The translations under genes and the position numbers were made by a program. From positions 108,827 to 141,982 of the forward strand of contig NYYT01000017.1 of assembly GCA_002686885.1 (NCBI GenBank): a stretch of DNA of 33,156 bases, written 5' to 3'. Positions within the stretch are counted from its first letter, which is position 1. Each line of letters starts with the position of its first letter. Under the pieces are notes generated by a model, which saw only the letters and a list, made by a program, of their open reading frames with translations, searched no databases and was not told where the DNA came from. The stretch is from Pedosphaera sp. (GTDB lineage Bacteria > Verrucomicrobiota > Verrucomicrobiia > Limisphaerales > AAA164-E04). Of this stretch, positions 24,518-32,761 are shown piece by piece.

Positions 24518-25891
24518 TCAAGCCGGATCGTCCATCGGAGGATGCGGGGAGATTTGTCTTCTGAGTTTGGGGATTTCGCGCTCCAGGAGGGATTCCATAC
24601 GACGAATGGATCGCCTCAGGGAAAATAAGTTGGGAATGCTCTGTGGAGGCAGGATCGTGAAGGTTTTCCGCGTGGTCGACCGCATGCCGGACCACATGGC
24701 TTGTAAATCGCCCCGATCTTGCAAGGCCAGTTCATGGCGAAAGGTGTCCGCATAGAGTGTGTCCAGAAATGCCCATTCCTCCAGTTTGGATGTGAATTGT
24801 TTTCGAAGCCATTTGCCGTAACCCCAGGCGGCGATGGTGGCAAGCAGGCCTGCAGTCCCTACGCCGGCACTGACCTCCCAGCCAGGCCATGTTTGTGTGG
24901 CTCCCCACGTGGCAAGCACTCCGGCCAGGAGAATGGACAGACTGATGACTCCCCATTTGAACTGAAGCTTGCGGTATTCCAGTTTCACCGTGCTGCAGAG
25001 CTTGGCATGCAGGATCAATTTCTTGGTGGCCTGAAGGAGATCACTGACCAGATTGTCTGCGCGGCGGGTGGGTGTGCGATGGATCTCCTGGATGACTTCC
25101 TCTCGAGACTGATCAAAATCATTGAGAGGAATGCCCAGACTTCCATGAAGGGTTTCTTGTGTGCGTTGTTCGGGAAGGTAGATGTTGTAAATGTGCGGGA
25201 TATCCTTGGTTCGGATGGCCTTGGAAAGGTTCCAGCTCAGCGTGCCATAGGTTCGAGCGAAATCCCGAATGTTTTGAAAAAGATCCACCTTGTTCAGAAT
25301 GATGAGTAACTTGTATTCCAAGCCTGCCAGCGTCTGAGTGAGAATGCCGATGGTTTCGGCGGTGGTGCCGGGTTTGTCGGGGTCGAAAAAAAACAGAATC
25401 AAGTCGGCTTTTTCTGCGAAGAATCTGACACCAGCAGCAAAGTCGTATTCTCTAGTGTTTGCCGCCCCAATCGCATCAATCATTCCTGGGCTGTCAATCA
25501 AGGCGAAGGATGTGAGCAGCTGATTGGGGATGGTTTTGAGTTTGAGTCGATTCAGAAAGGCGGGCCCCAAGCGTTCGAGGTTTTTCCAGGGGAGGGACGG
25601 ATGACTGGTTACGGTATGGCCATCCAGGGATTCTCTCTGCGATCCATGAGTGATAATGGTGAAGCCATCATCGGTCGGCGCCAACCCTGTCTTCTGGATG
25701 TCTTCTCCCAGCAGATGGTTGATGAAGGACGACTTGCCCGATGAGTGGTTCCCCAGGCACAGAACACTTGGGAAACCGGCTGGTTCTCTTGCCTGGACAG
25801 GGAGCTCAAAGGAGAGTTTCTCGGCGATCGGGCGCAGGGCCTGATCATAGGTGTCGATGACTTTTTGGCTGATTTGGAGATCTTGACTCAT
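24518..25891 (-). CDS. Bacterial dynamin-like GTPase with membrane hairpin
   Basis: A 457-residue GTPase of the dynamin superfamily. The P-loop is GNHSSGKSS (47-55), switch I threonine lies in LAPTDDG (about 70-76), G3 is DSPGMID and G4 is LNKVDLF. After the G domain come helices and two hydrophobic segments (WGVISLSILLAGVLATWG and VGTAGLLATIAAWGYGKWL, roughly 315-365), which should form a membrane hairpin, then a basic-rich helical tail. The order GTPase, helical part, paired membrane segments resembles mitofusin- and BDLP-type bacterial dynamins that remodel or protect membranes; a role in membrane fusion, stress or phage defence cannot be read here. Only one such gene is present, whereas some bacterial dynamins occur as adjacent pairs. 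It starts 52 bases after the phosphatase-fold gene. Confidence 0.85.
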   Translation of the reverse strand: MSQDLQISQKVIDTYDQALRPIAEKLSFELPVQAREPAGFPSVLCLGNHSSGKSSFINHLLGEDIQKTGLAPTDDGFTIITHGSQRESLDGHTVTSHPSLPWKNLERLGPAFLNRLKLKTIPNQLLTSFALIDSPGMIDAIGAANTREYDFAAGVRFFAEKADLILFFFDPDKPGTTAETIGILTQTLAGLEYKLLIILNKVDLFQNIRDFARTYGTLSWNLSKAIRTKDIPHIYNIYLPEQRTQETLHGSLGIPLNDFDQSREEVIQEIHRTPTRRADNLVSDLLQATKKLILHAKLCSTVKLEYRKLQFKWGVISLSILLAGVLATWGATQTWPGWEVSAGVGTAGLLATIAAWGYGKWLRKQFTSKLEEWAFLDTLYADTFRHELALQDRGDLQAMWSGMRSTTRKTFTILPPQSIPNLFSLRRSIRRMESLLEREIPKLRRQISPHPPMDDPA

Positions 25892-25943
25892 GCTGAATAC
25901 ACCCTCGTTCGGGGTGTGGGGACCATCCCTTGTTGGTCATGCA

Positions 25944-26843
25944 TTATTTGAGGCGCAACGTAGCCTCGACCGGATAATGGTCTGAAGGATAGCGCCCTCT
26001 CTCCTGGGTGTAGTTGATGTTTGCATGGAGGGTCACAAAATCGTTCGAGTGAAGGATCCAATCAATGCGCTTGCCTGCTCGGTGTCCCACCCAACGGGAA
26101 AAGGAAGCTTCGTCATCCATGGGTGCGGGATGAATCACTCGATAGGCATCGATTAGGGGAGTTCCTTGCGGTTGGGTTTTCTTGCAAAGTGCGGCATAGG
26201 GATCTCCTTCCTCGGTTGTGTTGAAGTCTCCTGTGAGAATGACAGGGTATTGGTCCATGATCGTGTTCGCCCTCTTCCGAATCAATTTGGCAGACTCGAG
26301 TCTGGCCTGAGTTCCTCGATGATCGAAGTGGGTGTTGGCAAAGATGAACTCCCTTCCGCTGGGTGATGTTTCTTTGAGCAGTACCCATGAGAGCATACGT
26401 GTAAGAGATGAATCCCAACTCACGCTTCCAGGTATCTCGGGTGTTTCGCTTAACCAGAAATGACCTGAATCCAGTAATTCAAAACGCTCTTGTCGCCACA
26501 TAAGGGGAACGTATTCTCCTTTCTCCTGACCATCATCGCGCCCCACGCCGTGGAAACCGTAACCTTTTAGATTTTTCTGGAGAAACTCCGCCTGAAATTT
26601 CAGGACCTCCTGGTAGCCGATCAGGTCAGGACGGGCGTTCTGTACTGTTTCCAAGACCAAATAATCCCGGTGCTTCCAGCTATTTTCGCCGTCGTTGGCG
26701 GCGCCGTAGCGGATGTTGAAACTCATGACCTTGACAGGTGCTTGGCGGTCCGCCGCATGAAGCGCAAAAGTCGCAGTGAGCAGGAACCACGCCCAAAGAG
26801 CGGGCTCGGCCATCGAACGTTTTTTGAGAAGTGATGTCATCAT
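25944..26843 (-). CDS. Exported endonuclease/exonuclease/phosphatase-fold protein
   Basis: A 299-residue member of the EEP (DNase I-like) superfamily, which includes nucleases, phospholipases and inositol phosphatases. An N-terminal signal peptide (ALWAWFLLTATFALHA, cleavage near 31) indicates export. Conserved points are VMSFNIRYG, the metal glutamate in IGYQEV, FANTHFDHRG, the Asp/Asn pair in TGDFNTTEEG, and the C-terminal SDHYPVEA with the catalytic Asp-His. The pattern is closest to the secreted EEP proteins of Bacteroidota and PVC bacteria, whose substrate is unknown. Two adjacent ATGs (26843 and 26840) precede the signal. It lies 52 bases after AroQ and 52 before the dynamin gene. Confidence 0.9.
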   Translation of the reverse strand: MMTSLLKKRSMAEPALWAWFLLTATFALHAADRQAPVKVMSFNIRYGAANDGENSWKHRDYLVLETVQNARPDLIGYQEVLKFQAEFLQKNLKGYGFHGVGRDDGQEKGEYVPLMWRQERFELLDSGHFWLSETPEIPGSVSWDSSLTRMLSWVLLKETSPSGREFIFANTHFDHRGTQARLESAKLIRKRANTIMDQYPVILTGDFNTTEEGDPYAALCKKTQPQGTPLIDAYRVIHPAPMDDEASFSRWVGHRAGKRIDWILHSNDFVTLHANINYTQERGRYPSDHYPVEATLRLK

Positions 26844-26895
26844 CGTGAATGGTTGGGTCTTGAATCAGTTGTCATTTTTTGGCGGTCGGCCTTTT

Positions 26896-27327
26896 TCAAG
26901 CCTTGAGGTCTTTGCATGCTTCCAGGGCCAAGCGGTAACTGTGGGAACCAAACCCGGCGATTTGACCAGCGCATACGCTCGCGATCATGGAAGTGTGCCG
27001 AAAGGTTTCGCGAGCATGAATATTCGAAAGATGCACTTCAATCGTGGGCAGCTCAGCGGCTGAAATTGCATCACGCAAGGCGATACTTGTATGGGTGTAG
27101 GCCCCCGCATTGAGGATGATGGCATCGAAATTTCCTCTGGCCTGCTGGATCCAGGTGACCAATTCGCCTTCATGATTGGATTGCCGGCAATCGACGGACA
27201 TGCCATCGGCTGCGGCTTGATCCTGAAGCGATTGATGGATGTCCTCAAGACTGCTGGCTCCATAAATGCCCGGCTCGCGGAGGCCTAGCATATTCAAGTT
27301 GGGGCCACTGAGACACAGAATCTTCAT
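26896..27327 (-). CDS. aroQ: 3-dehydroquinate dehydratase, type II
   Basis: Converts 3-dehydroquinate to 3-dehydroshikimate in the shikimate pathway. The 143-residue product matches type II enzymes throughout: LSGPNLNMLG at the start, the catalytic tyrosine in REPGIYG, SNHEGELV, LNAGAYTHTSIALRD, and EVHLSNIHARETFRH carrying the catalytic histidine. The frame is open to 27435, but the conserved N terminus MKILCLSGPNLN begins at 27327. Type II enzymes form dodecamers in the cytoplasm. It lies 43 bases after the cytochrome/WD40 gene, and AroE for the next step heads the same gene run. Confidence 0.97.
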   Translation of the reverse strand: MKILCLSGPNLNMLGLREPGIYGASSLEDIHQSLQDQAAADGMSVDCRQSNHEGELVTWIQQARGNFDAIILNAGAYTHTSIALRDAISAAELPTIEVHLSNIHARETFRHTSMIASVCAGQIAGFGSHSYRLALEACKDLKA

Positions 27328-27370
27328 GAAAGTTTCATAACGACAACCCTGCAGCCTGTCGATGATGGAT

Positions 27371-28801
27371 TTAATCTGCTGGAGCCAGGGCCACGGGTTC
27401 GGGAACCAAAGGAAGTTCCCACCGTTTTTCTCCATCCAGAGTGAAGGCGTGAAGTGCTCCAGAGAAGGTTCCGATAATGGCGTATTGGGCTTCAGGCCAA
27501 ATCATCAGGCTCGAAGCGGGTTGGCGCATGCGATGCAGCACTTTTTCTCTACCTGTGTTGGAAGACTGGGCCCCCGAATGCGCCTGCAGTTCGCTGTATC
27601 GATAAAAGTCGCCCCTCTGATTGATGGCATAAAGTCGGGAGGATGCCTTGTCCCAGGCAAGGTCCACCAAACTGTAGGCATGATTTCGACCCAGATCATA
27701 AAGGCGCTCTGCTGAAGAACGCTCCCATACTTTGATGGTTCGATCATTGCCAGCGCTGATCCATAGCCCCTCATCTCCATGGATGGCCAGGGCCATGACT
27801 GGGGCCGTATGACCTTCCAGCCAATCATGCTCGCGGTAGGTGTCCGATTCCCATAGCTTGATGGTATGATCGGCTGAGGCAGTGATCCAATAACTACCGT
27901 CCCCTGTCTCCACACAGTCGAATATCTCATCCTTGTGTGCCTGCCAGGTGAACAATGGAACCCGCCTCTCCAAATCAAAGAGATGCATGTTCCCGGACCA
28001 TCCCGGCAAGCTTTCGCAGGCGATTAAACGTGTCTGATCATGACTGATCATCAGCTGGGTGATGCGCCCCAGCAGTCCATCGGTGATTTCGTCCAGTACT
28101 TCGCCCGTGTGAGCATCCCAGAAAAGCATGCGTCCAAAGCCGCCAGTGATCCACTGGTGGCGGTCGCTGTCCACTGCCAGAGAGCGTATGGCATCCTTGT
28201 GGGGGGTGATGAGGCGCTGCATGTTTGGACTTTCCTTGTCCAGTTCCACGATGGCCAAATCCGATCCCAGGGTGGTGATCATTGTGGAAAGCTCCGATGC
28301 CAGTGCCATGGAAAGAACCGGATGGTAATCTTTGGGTAATGGCTCCAGAAACCAGGATGCAGCCTGTTTTGACTCCGTGGCCCGCAGTCGTTGCTCATCC
28401 CATGGCATGCCTTCAGCAATCCACTGCGTGAGGGTTGTGATGGCTTCATTGCTCAACTGGCCTTCGGGAGGCATGTGGGATTCACTTTCCGCCGGAAGGG
28501 TTTCCAGTAGGAAGCTTTCGGAGGGGTTTCCCGGGATCGCCACGGGGCCAGAATCGCTTCCTTCGAGGAGGTATTCCCTGCTTTCCATGATCAGCCCTCC
28601 TTTGGCCTTGTCGGCCCGATGACAAGGAAGACAGTGCTCACGGATGAGATCCATGGCGTTGGAGTGGTTTGAAACGGTGGCCCCTTTGAGGTGGAAGGAT
28701 GAAACCAGTGCGACGCAGGCCGCCACCAAGGTGAAGAGGTAGCGCCATGGGGATTCTCGCCACCCTGTGCCGTAGGCTGAATGTTTGAGGTCAGAGAGCA
28801 T
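27371..28801 (-). CDS. Exported cytochrome c-like / WD40 repeat fusion protein
   Basis: A 476-residue fusion. After a short basic leader and a membrane or signal segment (about 20-40, WRYLFTLVAACVALVSS) comes a Planctomycete-type cytochrome domain with one haem motif, CLPCH (57-61), an ADKAKGGL loop, and the distal HMPPEGQLSNEAI that supplies a methionine ligand. The C-terminal two thirds (about 180-470) contains WD40 blades, clearest at AHKDEIFDCVETGDGSYWITASADHTIKLWE (given as parts: AHKDEIFDC, ITASADHTIKLW), GHTAPVMALAIHGDEG, ISAGNDRTIKVWE and HKDAIRSLAVDSD. The frame is open to a TTG at 28918; ATG 28801 is preferred. The leader holds a T8G7 tract (28810-28824). The role is unknown; haem plus a propeller suggests a periplasmic electron-transfer scaffold. 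Confidence 0.85.
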   Translation of the reverse strand: MLSDLKHSAYGTGWRESPWRYLFTLVAACVALVSSFHLKGATVSNHSNAMDLIREHCLPCHRADKAKGGLIMESREYLLEGSDSGPVAIPGNPSESFLLETLPAESESHMPPEGQLSNEAITTLTQWIAEGMPWDEQRLRATESKQAASWFLEPLPKDYHPVLSMALASELSTMITTLGSDLAIVELDKESPNMQRLITPHKDAIRSLAVDSDRHQWITGGFGRMLFWDAHTGEVLDEITDGLLGRITQLMISHDQTRLIACESLPGWSGNMHLFDLERRVPLFTWQAHKDEIFDCVETGDGSYWITASADHTIKLWESDTYREHDWLEGHTAPVMALAIHGDEGLWISAGNDRTIKVWERSSAERLYDLGRNHAYSLVDLAWDKASSRLYAINQRGDFYRYSELQAHSGAQSSNTGREKVLHRMRQPASSLMIWPEAQYAIIGTFSGALHAFTLDGEKRWELPLVPEPVALAPAD

Positions 28802-28905
28802 GCCGTCCGTTTTTTTTGGGGGGGATTTCTCTGTCCGCCCTATACGAAATCTTATCCTTCTTTTCACTGGGGGGCCAGCTTGGTCATCAAAAAGTCCGGC
28901 CAGGT

Positions 28906-30048
28906 TCAGGAAAGCCAATTTTCAAACGGCAAGAGAAGAACATTGAGCTGTTCCTTCCATTGATCCTTGAAGGGTTCGGGTAGGAACATCCATAGAACGG
29001 CTGCAAGGGCAATATAGGGCCCAAAGGGCAGCCTGCTGGACCATTCTCTCTTTCCAATGCAAATCAGGAGGATCCCAACGACCGCCCCAATCATCGAGCT
29101 CACCATCAGGGAAAAAAAAGTCGATTGCCAACCCAGAAAGGCCCCAATGGCGGACATGAATTTGACATCACCAAAACCCATGGCTTCCCGAGGAAGCGTG
29201 ATGGAGGAACACCAGGCCTCCATGTGATCTATTTCCTCGGGGTTGAAGCGCTCACCATCGATCTCGAGCCGAGTGGGGGATAACTTGAAATGTACTCCGG
29301 CGTAACACCGGTCGACCAATTCCAAGCGACTGGCTTCTAAATCAATATGATCCGACTTCCGATAAAAAATCTCTTCATAGGGAATGGTTTCCTGGGGTAG
29401 CACCAGGGAGGTTTCAGTGAAGATCAGCCTTGATTCTTCCGTCAGATGGACTTCCATTTTTCCAAACATGACTTTTCCCAAGCGTACGATTGCATACACC
29501 AGAAGCCAGCCGACGGTGGCTCCCATGAAGCTCCATTTGAGGGCCTCCAGACGTCCTTGCGAGCCGTGAATTTCCGGGAAGATGACCGCATAGGTCAGCC
29601 CCGCCACAATCCCCCCCAAAGTGACCTCATCGGGGATGATGAAATGCTCAAAATCAATCAGCGTGGCCACCAGCAGGGCTGAAAGGATGGTGGCATAGGC
29701 AATCGCAAGAGGCGTGGATTGGGCCCCGACGATCCACCAGCAGGCAACAAACATGCTGCCTGTCAGCGCCTCCAATGCGACATATCGAAATGCAATGGGC
29801 TCTTGGCATTGGCGGCATCGACCTCTCAGCCATATCCAGGAGAGGATGGGCAGGTTGAGATACCATGGAATACGATATTGGCAGCGGGGGCAGTGTGAAG
29901 GGGGGGTGACGACGCTGACTCCCAGAGGCATGCGGTGCACGCAAACGTTCAAAAAGCTTCCGACCATGCTTCCAAGGATGAACCAGCAGACGGACCAAAA
30001 GTGAACCGGCAATTCTCGCCATTCGTCTAGTGACATGAGTTGGGTCAT
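28906..30048 (-). CDS. Prepilin peptidase (A24 family) with an inserted soluble domain
   Basis: Membrane aspartyl protease that cleaves and usually N-methylates type IV prepilins or pseudopilins. From ATG 30048 (380 residues) the N-terminal part has FILGSMVGSFLNVCVHRMP and a four-cysteine zinc motif (C53, C56, C78, C81), the methylase-type domain. The catalytic aspartates are D132 in TLIDFEHFIIPDEVTL and D294 in GFGDVKFM. They are 162 residues apart, where about 64 is usual, because a polar segment of roughly 90 residues (about 197-287) is inserted in the loop between membrane segments. It has no cysteines in a metal motif and looks like a small alpha/beta domain. It starts 29 bases after AroE. 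No pilin genes are nearby. Long plus-strand G and C runs lie inside it (29611-29617, 29900-29906). Confidence 0.92.
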   Translation of the reverse strand: MTQLMSLDEWRELPVHFWSVCWFILGSMVGSFLNVCVHRMPLGVSVVTPPSHCPRCQYRIPWYLNLPILSWIWLRGRCRQCQEPIAFRYVALEALTGSMFVACWWIVGAQSTPLAIAYATILSALLVATLIDFEHFIIPDEVTLGGIVAGLTYAVIFPEIHGSQGRLEALKWSFMGATVGWLLVYAIVRLGKVMFGKMEVHLTEESRLIFTETSLVLPQETIPYEEIFYRKSDHIDLEASRLELVDRCYAGVHFKLSPTRLEIDGERFNPEEIDHMEAWCSSITLPREAMGFGDVKFMSAIGAFLGWQSTFFSLMVSSMIGAVVGILLICIGKREWSSRLPFGPYIALAAVLWMFLPEPFKDQWKEQLNVLLLPFENWLS

Positions 30049-30077
30049 GCGAGCAGCAGAGGTTGTCTTTGCGTGGC

Positions 30078-31013
30078 TCAGGACCGTGTGTCCAGGTGGC
30101 GGCAAAGGGCCTTTCTCATGGTCTCTATGGGAGGGGCCTGGCCCGTCCAGATTTCCAGGGCGGCTGCCCCCTGATAGAGCAACATGCCAAGGCCATTGGA
30201 TGTGCGGCATCCGGCCTCATGGGCCTTTTTGAGAAACGGCGTTTGAGTGGGTTGGTAAATCATGTCGTAAGCATGAGAGGCCTGTTCCAGATTCAAGGCT
30301 TCCGGATCGAAGGGTAGCGCATCGCTTGCCTTGAGGCCCAGTGAGGTTGCGTTCAGGACCAAGTCGATCTTTTCACCCGCGTTCGGATAATCCGTGGCAA
30401 CCCTAAGCTCGGGAAAAGCGCCTCGCAGCTCCTCTGCAATCGCCATGGCCTTACTGGCTGTTCGATTGATGAGGTAAAGGGACTCTACCCCACTTTCCGC
30501 CAGTTTGAGAGCCGCAACCCGTCCAGCGCCACCTGCGCCCAGTAAAACACAGTGCGACCCGTTCAAGGAAAGCCCCAGATCCTGGTTGATGGAAGTCGCA
30601 ATGGCATCTGCATCGGTATTGAAACCCACACTTCGGATGGTATGGAAGGCATTGGGGTCTTCAGCCTGACCCAAGGGAACCCATTTCTCATCCGGATCCT
30701 TCCCTTCAAAGCGGACGGTGTTGACGGCCCCCCATTTTCTGGCGCTTTGGTCGAGCAGGTCCACCCATTCCAAGGCTAGCAGCTTATGTGGTACGGTAAG
30801 ATTCAATCCGACATACCTCATGCTTCGCGTGCCTTCCAAGGCTGGGACAAGGTGTTCGGGAAGCACGTCAAAGGCCAGGTAGCGCCAATTGAGCCCAAGT
30901 TCATCCAGGCCCGCATTTTGCATGGCGGGCGAAGCGGAATGCCCCACAGGATGGCCAAATACGGCGCAATATTGAGTCGAAGCGTTCAGAGTATGTGTCG
31001 TGTGGGATGCCAC
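30078..31013 (-). CDS. aroE: Shikimate dehydrogenase
   Basis: NADPH-dependent reduction of 3-dehydroshikimate to shikimate. The 311-residue product, slightly longer than the usual 270-290, has the substrate site GHPVGHSASPAMQNAG (normally with His where Gln is in AMQN), the catalytic lysine in NLTVPHK, GAVNTVRF, GFNTDADAI, the nucleotide loop LLGAGGAGRVAALKLAESG, INRTASKA, NATSLGL and the C-terminal SNGLGMLLYQGAAALEIWTG. The start is a GTG: an in-frame TAA lies five codons upstream inside the likely -10 box, so no earlier start is possible. It heads the minus-strand run ending at DUF1080 and is divergent from ComM. Confidence 0.95.
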   Translation of the reverse strand: MASHTTHTLNASTQYCAVFGHPVGHSASPAMQNAGLDELGLNWRYLAFDVLPEHLVPALEGTRSMRYVGLNLTVPHKLLALEWVDLLDQSARKWGAVNTVRFEGKDPDEKWVPLGQAEDPNAFHTIRSVGFNTDADAIATSINQDLGLSLNGSHCVLLGAGGAGRVAALKLAESGVESLYLINRTASKAMAIAEELRGAFPELRVATDYPNAGEKIDLVLNATSLGLKASDALPFDPEALNLEQASHAYDMIYQPTQTPFLKKAHEAGCRTSNGLGMLLYQGAAALEIWTGQAPPIETMRKALCRHLDTRS

Positions 31014-31021
31014 TGTCGGTC

Positions 31022-31049
31022 TTTATAAGGGGCAAGGCATCAAAAACAA
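31022..31049 (-). promoter_or_regulatory. Possible promoter of the aroE run
   Basis: On the minus strand TTGTTT (31049-31044) and TATAAA (31027-31022) are 16 bases apart. The -10 is a five-of-six match and ends eight bases before the aroE GTG, so the transcript would have a leader of only about two bases. The in-frame stop contained in the -10 box confirms that translation cannot start further upstream. Confidence 0.45.
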
Positions 31050-31163
31050 CGACTTATTTTGCGTTGATCGCTCGGAGCATTGTTTCTATGGTGGCGTTCC
31101 CTACCAACGATGGCCTGATTGCGAGTGTGAATGGTTGCCGAATCAACCTTAGACACAACGATC

Positions 31164-32702
31164 ATGCCTCTCGCAACCTGTTATTCCGCCTCCATCCATG
31201 GCATCCATGCCCGAAAAGTGGACGTTGAGGTGCACATCGGAACCGGAACGCCTTCCATGGTGATTGTCGGCTTACCGGATGTGGCCATTCGCGAATCCCG
31301 CGATCGAGTCAGTACGGCTCTCCTGACGTGCGGCTTTGCCATGCCCAAAGGACACATGACCATCAATCTGGCACCCGCCGATATCCGAAAGGAGGGACCC
31401 AGCTTCGACCTTCCCATGGCGTTGGGGGTGCTTGCGGCAAGCGGACAACTGGATACAAAATGCCATGAGAAAATCATGTCTCTGGGTGAATTGGCACTCG
31501 ATGGCCGGATTCGGCCGGTCAAAGGGGTGTTGTCCATGGCCTTGTTGGCCCGCGGGATCGGATGTGAAACCATGCTCATTCCATCGAAGAATGCGCTGGA
31601 GGCTTCCCAGGTAGAGGGCTTGGAAATCCTCCCAGTGAATCATCTTCGTGAAGCGACCGAAATGCTTTCCGGCCAAAGGAAACCCACTACGATCGAACCT
31701 TTGAATGAGGGGCAGTCACTATCTTCCCAAGATGCGTTGGCAGGAGATCTGGCTGAAGTCAAAGGGCAGCCTGCAGCTCGGCGCTCCCTTGAAATTGCCG
31801 CTGCCGGTGGTCACCATCTATTATTAATGGGGCCTCCCGGAACAGGGAAATCCATGCTAGCCCGATGCTTGCCGGGGCTTTTGCCACCGATGACTCGCCA
31901 GGAAGCCATTGAGGCAACTCAAATTCATAGCGTTGCTGAGCACTTGAAGCCTGGTCAAGGGCTCCTCAAGTATCGCCCATTTCGGCACCCACATCATTCC
32001 TTGAGTGACGCAGGTCTTTTAGGAGGGGGTATTTACCCAAGACCCGGAGAGATTTCCTTGGCTCATCATGGAGTGCTTTTTCTCGATGAGCTGCCGGAAT
32101 TCAGGCGATCGGCCTTGGAAGCCCTGAGGCAACCCATCGAAGAGGGAGAGATTCTTATTTCCCGAGTCAACGGTGCCGTGTCCTACCCCTGTCGCTTCAT
32201 GCTGGTGGCTGCCATGAATCCCACCCCAGATGGCGCCATGCCGGATCAGAGCCAATCCACGCCGCAAGAAATTCGGCGTTACCTGGGGAAAATATCCGGG
32301 CCTCTTCTGGATCGGGTGGACATGCAGGTGGAAGTTCCAGAAATCCCCTTTGATCGGCTGCTGGACGAGAGCAGAGCAGAGCCCTCGTCGGTCGTGCGGC
32401 AGCGAGTGATGACGGTGAGGAAATTTCAAGAGGAGCGGTTTCAACCCGAGGCAGGCTTTATAACCTGTAACGCCATGATGAGTCGCAGTGCCTTGAAGAC
32501 TTTCTGTCCTTTAGATGCCGAGGGGCAGGCCTTGATGCGTAAAGCCTATGACCATTGGGGGGTCAGTGGTCGGGTGTATGACCGACTCCTCAGGCTGGCT
32601 CGCACGATTGCCGACCTGGAAGCTTCCAGCGACATTCGAGCGCCCCATCTGATGGAGGCCCTTCAGTATCGCGGTGTGATCAGTCGATATCTTGGTGGAT
32701 AG
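31164..32702 (+). CDS. comM: ComM/YifB family Mg chelatase-like AAA+ ATPase
   Basis: A 512-residue protein of the YifB/ComM family. ComM is a hexameric helicase that promotes branch migration during natural transformation; the family is also found in bacteria not known to be competent. The N-terminal ChlI-like domain shows VDVEVHIGTGTPSMVIVGLPD (as parts VDVEVHIGTG, MVIVGLPD), FDLPMALGVLAASG and GELALDGRIRPVKG. Walker A is MGPPGTGKSMLARCLPGLLPP, given here as GPPGTGKS, Walker B is VLFLDELPEF, and the C-terminal Mg-chelatase domain contains LSRSALKTFC-like and GRVYDRLLRLARTIADLE segments. The frame opens at 31131, but ATG 31164 (MPLATCYSASIHGI) matches the family start. It is divergent from aroE. 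Confidence 0.95.
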   Translation: MPLATCYSASIHGIHARKVDVEVHIGTGTPSMVIVGLPDVAIRESRDRVSTALLTCGFAMPKGHMTINLAPADIRKEGPSFDLPMALGVLAASGQLDTKCHEKIMSLGELALDGRIRPVKGVLSMALLARGIGCETMLIPSKNALEASQVEGLEILPVNHLREATEMLSGQRKPTTIEPLNEGQSLSSQDALAGDLAEVKGQPAARRSLEIAAAGGHHLLLMGPPGTGKSMLARCLPGLLPPMTRQEAIEATQIHSVAEHLKPGQGLLKYRPFRHPHHSLSDAGLLGGGIYPRPGEISLAHHGVLFLDELPEFRRSALEALRQPIEEGEILISRVNGAVSYPCRFMLVAAMNPTPDGAMPDQSQSTPQEIRRYLGKISGPLLDRVDMQVEVPEIPFDRLLDESRAEPSSVVRQRVMTVRKFQEERFQPEAGFITCNAMMSRSALKTFCPLDAEGQALMRKAYDHWGVSGRVYDRLLRLARTIADLEASSDIRAPHLMEALQYRGVISRYLGG

Positions 32703-32761
32703 GACGAGTAGGTGAATTTGTCTTGCCTTTTGCCGTGTTCCTACCATTGGTGGTGCGCTTG

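Noticed and set aside
24719-25309. 196-codon plus-strand open frame
   Set aside because: Antisense to the dynamin-like GTPase, with no domain or start context.
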